Source: Lindgomyces ingoldianus
Lineage: Eukaryota > Ascomycota > Dothideomycetes > Pleosporales > Lindgomycetaceae
Assembly (NCBI RefSeq): GCF_010093535.1
Contig: NW_022985196.1
Location: 522,845 to 572,418, forward strand
DNA length: 49,574 nucleotides
Direction: 5' to 3'
Part shown: positions 46,011-49,574 of the stretch, piece after piece
Layout: every line of letters begins with the position of its first letter
How positions within the stretch are numbered: position 1 is the first letter of the stretch
Notes under the pieces: model-generated
What the model was told of the DNA's origin: nothing
The model's database searches: none
What the model saw: only the letters and a program-made list of their open reading frames with translations
Made by a program: the position numbers and the translations under genes

Positions 46011-49000
46011 TAATATCTTTATAAATAAAATAAAGATTTTTATTAATTTATGTTAATAGCTAGATATCTAGGAAACTTAGTACATAGACATCTTTTTAGA
46101 TATCTTAAAAAGTTAGGTAAATATATACTATATGCACAACATAAGCTCTAGACATAACTAGAAGCATTTATATAACACCTTAAGTAGTTACTTTAACACT
46201 AATATAAACTATAGCTAGTACTAAATAAACTAAATAATAATAACTTTTACATAATACTAATAAAAAAACTTTAATAAAAGTTTATATAAAGTTTTTAAAA
46301 TAATAATTAATAAGCTTATGCTTACATAAAAGGCACTAAAAATAAAATTTTAAAAAAATGTTTTACTACACACTACTATTATATAAGCTTATTAAGAATA
46401 ACTAAAACTAGAACATGCTATGTTTACTATTAAGCCTTTATATAAAGCTTTATTTAGTAACTTATAAGCATTACTTTAAGTTACTATAGACTAAAAGGTA
46501 AACTAATACCTCTAGAAACTGCTTAATGTATACTACATAGACTACTAATATAACTCTGCATAATAAGAGTCTACATAATAAGAAAAAAGCTTCTCTTTAC
46601 ATAAAAAAGAATAATGTAGAAAATTTTTATCTAGGTTTAAGCTACAATCTAGAGATAACTACACATAGATAAAAAAGTGCTTTGTCTACTATAAAAAAAT
46701 GTTAGTTATTAAACTACTTTTATAATAACTATACATAAGTAAAGAACTAGTATGTTGCCTTATATAAAGATTTCTATAATAAAACTTTATTATGTAAAGC
46801 TATTACTTTATACATCTAAAACTTTAAAGGTTACTTTAAGAAAAAGAATAATTTGCATAATATAAAAAAAATAAAATAAAAAAGTAAAGATGCTAAAAAA
46901 GCTATTAACTACTTTACCTTTACTACCTATTTACACTATGTAATAGAAGAGGACATCTACAGCATTAAACCTAAAGAATATGCTAAGTAGTTTATCCTTA
47001 ATAACTAATACTATATAGTATACTAAGGCAAACTATAGAACACAGGCGTAGTAAAGATTTTTACTGTTAGTAAGTTCTAACTTAAGGTGTATATATAAAA
47101 GAACTTATGTATAGAAATTAATTAGACACTTAGCTAAACAGATATTAGCTTTAAAAGCTAGACACTAAAAAAATTAATTAGTACTATATAAATCTAGAAC
47201 TTAATTAGTCTAGTTATATACTACATCTTAAAGACTTTAACACTATTTCTACTATTACTAGTAGATGCTAACTAACTTAAAGCATACTTTAATAATGTTT
47301 TAAATATTATTATATATAAAAATAAAACTACTATTTTTATTATATAAAAATAGGGACACTTTTTTTTTAATATTAGTAAGGAAGAATCTATGTTTTTTTT
47401 TACTAAATTAAAACTTTACTGCCTCTACTACTAATTTAAACACTCCTGCATAAAGAAACTCTAGAAGATGCTAACTAGCGCTAGCTACAACATTAATGCT
47501 GCAGTGCTAGAAGAGATTAAGAAGTTCTACTACTTCTGCTAATTATATAACTAGGCTTTATAAAAATTTAAGTTTATAATTAAAAATAACACTTACTTTA
47601 ACTATAAGGTTATTATTAATGTTATATAAATTAATAATAGAAATGTTTTACATGTTATTAATATAAATATATTATTTTAGGCTGCTACATTCCTAAAATC
47701 TATGTCTACATAAGATACTTAGAATGCACTATGTAAATGCTAGATTAACACTTATTAAGAACCCCTAGACTACATTATACATAACTCTAGTATAAACTTT
47801 GCTTTAGAAGATTTTTAAGCTTATATAAAAATTATAGAAGCTATATGCAGGTAGATGCCTATAAAAGCATATTAAGTAGTTAGAAAGGTTAAGCGCGCAC
47901 ACACACCTTTTTAATAAGTGTTTAATATCTTAAAGACTAAGCTAGGTAACTATATAGATAATAAGGCTATTTTATAGATAGTAGTTAAGGCTCTAAATAA
48001 CACAGCTAGCCTACATAGTCTAGTACCCACACTGCTAGTCTTTAGAGTATACCTAAGAATTAACCTAGACTTTCTACTATTACTAGACATTATTACATAA
48101 GTAAGTGCTGTATAAAAAGTAATAAAGATTTAATATACATAAGTTAAACTATACTATAAAAAAAAAAGAAAGATAACTTACCTGCAACAGATAACCTAGA
48201 TAAACTAATCTTTATATAAAAGAATCTTCTAAAAAAAAGAAAGAAAAAATAGCCTTATAAAAATGTTATAAAGGCAGAACTAAAGCCTACTATAGACTAA
48301 GCCCCTTAGGATAGCAATGCTGCACTAGTGTAAAGAGAAGATATAAATACTAAAAAAAGTAAAAGGTAAAGGAAACCTGTATAAAGTCTAGACTAGGTAT
48401 TTCTAACCTAGAAGAAAAAGAATAATTAAGCTTTATTTATTAAGCTTTATATAGACAGTGTAATTACTACACCTAAAAAACTATTTAAAGAATTAGACTA
48501 CATAAAGATAAACACCTTAATTACTAACAGCACTTTTAAAGTTATAGTGTATAACTTAATAAGGCATAAAAGTTAGATTTTTAACTTTTACTTTATATAA
48601 AAAGTAAAAGGTAAAACAACCTAACTATATAAGAAATCCTGCCTAGTGTTTACTAGCTACTTAGATAAAAAAAAAAAGAAATTCTTACCTAGTTACTAAC
48701 TATCTAGAGAATAAGCTAAAGACTACTTCTAGCTATAAAAGCAAGCCTAAAAGTTATGTATAAAATGTATTTTAAACTATGTAATATTACATAAGTATAC
48801 ATCTAATTAATAGATAAGCTTATGCGCACGCTGTACACAAAGCTACTAAAAAAGATGCGCTAAAGCTTTCTACTAAATATAATACTCTAGGTTGTACAAC
48901 TCTTGTATAAAGCTGCTAAATTAAGACTGTATTAGTTTAAGACATACTATAACTACTATAAAGAAAAGCTGTGTATGCATATCTCTTTATACAACTCTTA

Positions 49001-49574
49001 CCTTTTAATTACTAATAAAGAAAAGCACACCTTTAGTATTACTAGCTTATAAATAAATAACACTTTAAGCATTATAATAAAAGATTTTATATAAAAAGAA
49101 GAAAAGAAACTACAGAAAGCAAAGTTTTACATAAAAAGTAAAACTATTCTAGTAAAAAAGCAACTTATTAAGTTTAATAGTAAAAAGATTAAACTTACAC
49201 ATAACATAGTAGTTTTTACTTAAAAAAAATAAGTAAGCTACCTTTATATAATTAACCTAGAGAATAAGAATGCTGTATAATAATATGTTAAGTAATATAT
49301 AAAAGAGGTATATATTACATCTATGTGTTAACTAGAGGCAGCATTTAACCTCTTTATTACTATATAAACTATAGACTTTTTATATAACAACATTAACACA
49401 CTTAATGTATAAATCTAATAGCAGATAGATAATAGTAAGTGTAGTCTTACTTTTCTACTATTACAGCTTAATTATGTAAAGCTGTTTATTTTTATAAATA
49501 AATTATTTACTAATAATAAGAACTTTAGCTTATAGCTAGAATTTTTAATTATATTAAGTAATAAAGACTATATA
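46011..49574 (+). mobile_element. Second plus-strand Ty1/copia copy, RIP-degraded, cut by window edge
   Basis: From about 46140 it follows the copia element at 40070-43680 through the gag end, zinc knuckle, integrase, reverse transcriptase and start of RNase H, then leaves the window. It is highly similar from about 46860 on. About 205 bp matching 42034-42238 are missing at about 48129. No 5' LTR is seen: upstream is the foldback element and ~140 bp of unassigned AT-rich sequence (44768-44908). Confidence 0.83.

Overview
The window looks like a piece of a filamentous ascomycete genome (Pezizomycotina, plausibly Dothideomycetes; the lineage is an inference). The genes carry short introns (47-203 bp) with fungal splice sites, and they encode LysM chitin-binding proteins, a subgroup-C-type GH18 chitinase, an RTA1-type membrane protein and a family-2 O-methyltransferase. 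The flanks are retrotransposons decayed by RIP (repeat-induced point mutation): very AT-rich, with transitions only, and with TAA/TAG standing where Gln and Trp codons are expected.

Layout. 1-2791: 5' part of a minus-strand Ty3/gypsy element, cut by the window edge. 2942-3220: an unmutated solo LTR with a target-site duplication. 3221-5009: no gene, two simple repeats. 5010-14347: a chitin-related block, with a 446-aa three-LysM secreted protein (minus), a chitin-binding GH18 chitinase with a broken 3' end (plus), an unrecognised 221-aa protein (minus) and a 351-aa four-LysM secreted protein (plus). 15710-16712: RTA1-like 7TM protein. 17295-18653: O-methyltransferase (minus). From 19403 to the end: transposable elements only.

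The right-hand 30 kb is a nested stack readable from target-site duplications. A minus-strand Ty1/copia element (19403-21582, continuing at 36843-37196) was split by a plus-strand Ty3/gypsy element (21583-36842, TSD TTAAT). That element was split by a minus-strand Ty3/gypsy element (22824-32417, TSD TTTAG), which was itself hit by a 1866-bp Fot1/pogo transposon (26826-28691, TA). To the right are a copia LTR fragment, a plus-strand copia element (38581-44767), a pogo-derived long inverted repeat (44909-46008) and a second plus-strand copia copy running off the window.

Functional reading (inference): the two LysM proteins and the chitin-binding chitinase all act on chitin or its oligomers outside the cell. 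They form a compact locus, with a divergent promoter between the first LysM gene and the chitinase. Three frame disruptions in the last 1.2 kb of the chitinase suggest the enzyme is decaying or was mis-assembled, while both LysM genes are intact. The gene island lies between RIP-degraded blocks, the arrangement often described for fast-evolving compartments of plant-associated fungi. All exon boundaries come from reading splice signals and family resemblance; none has been tested against transcripts.
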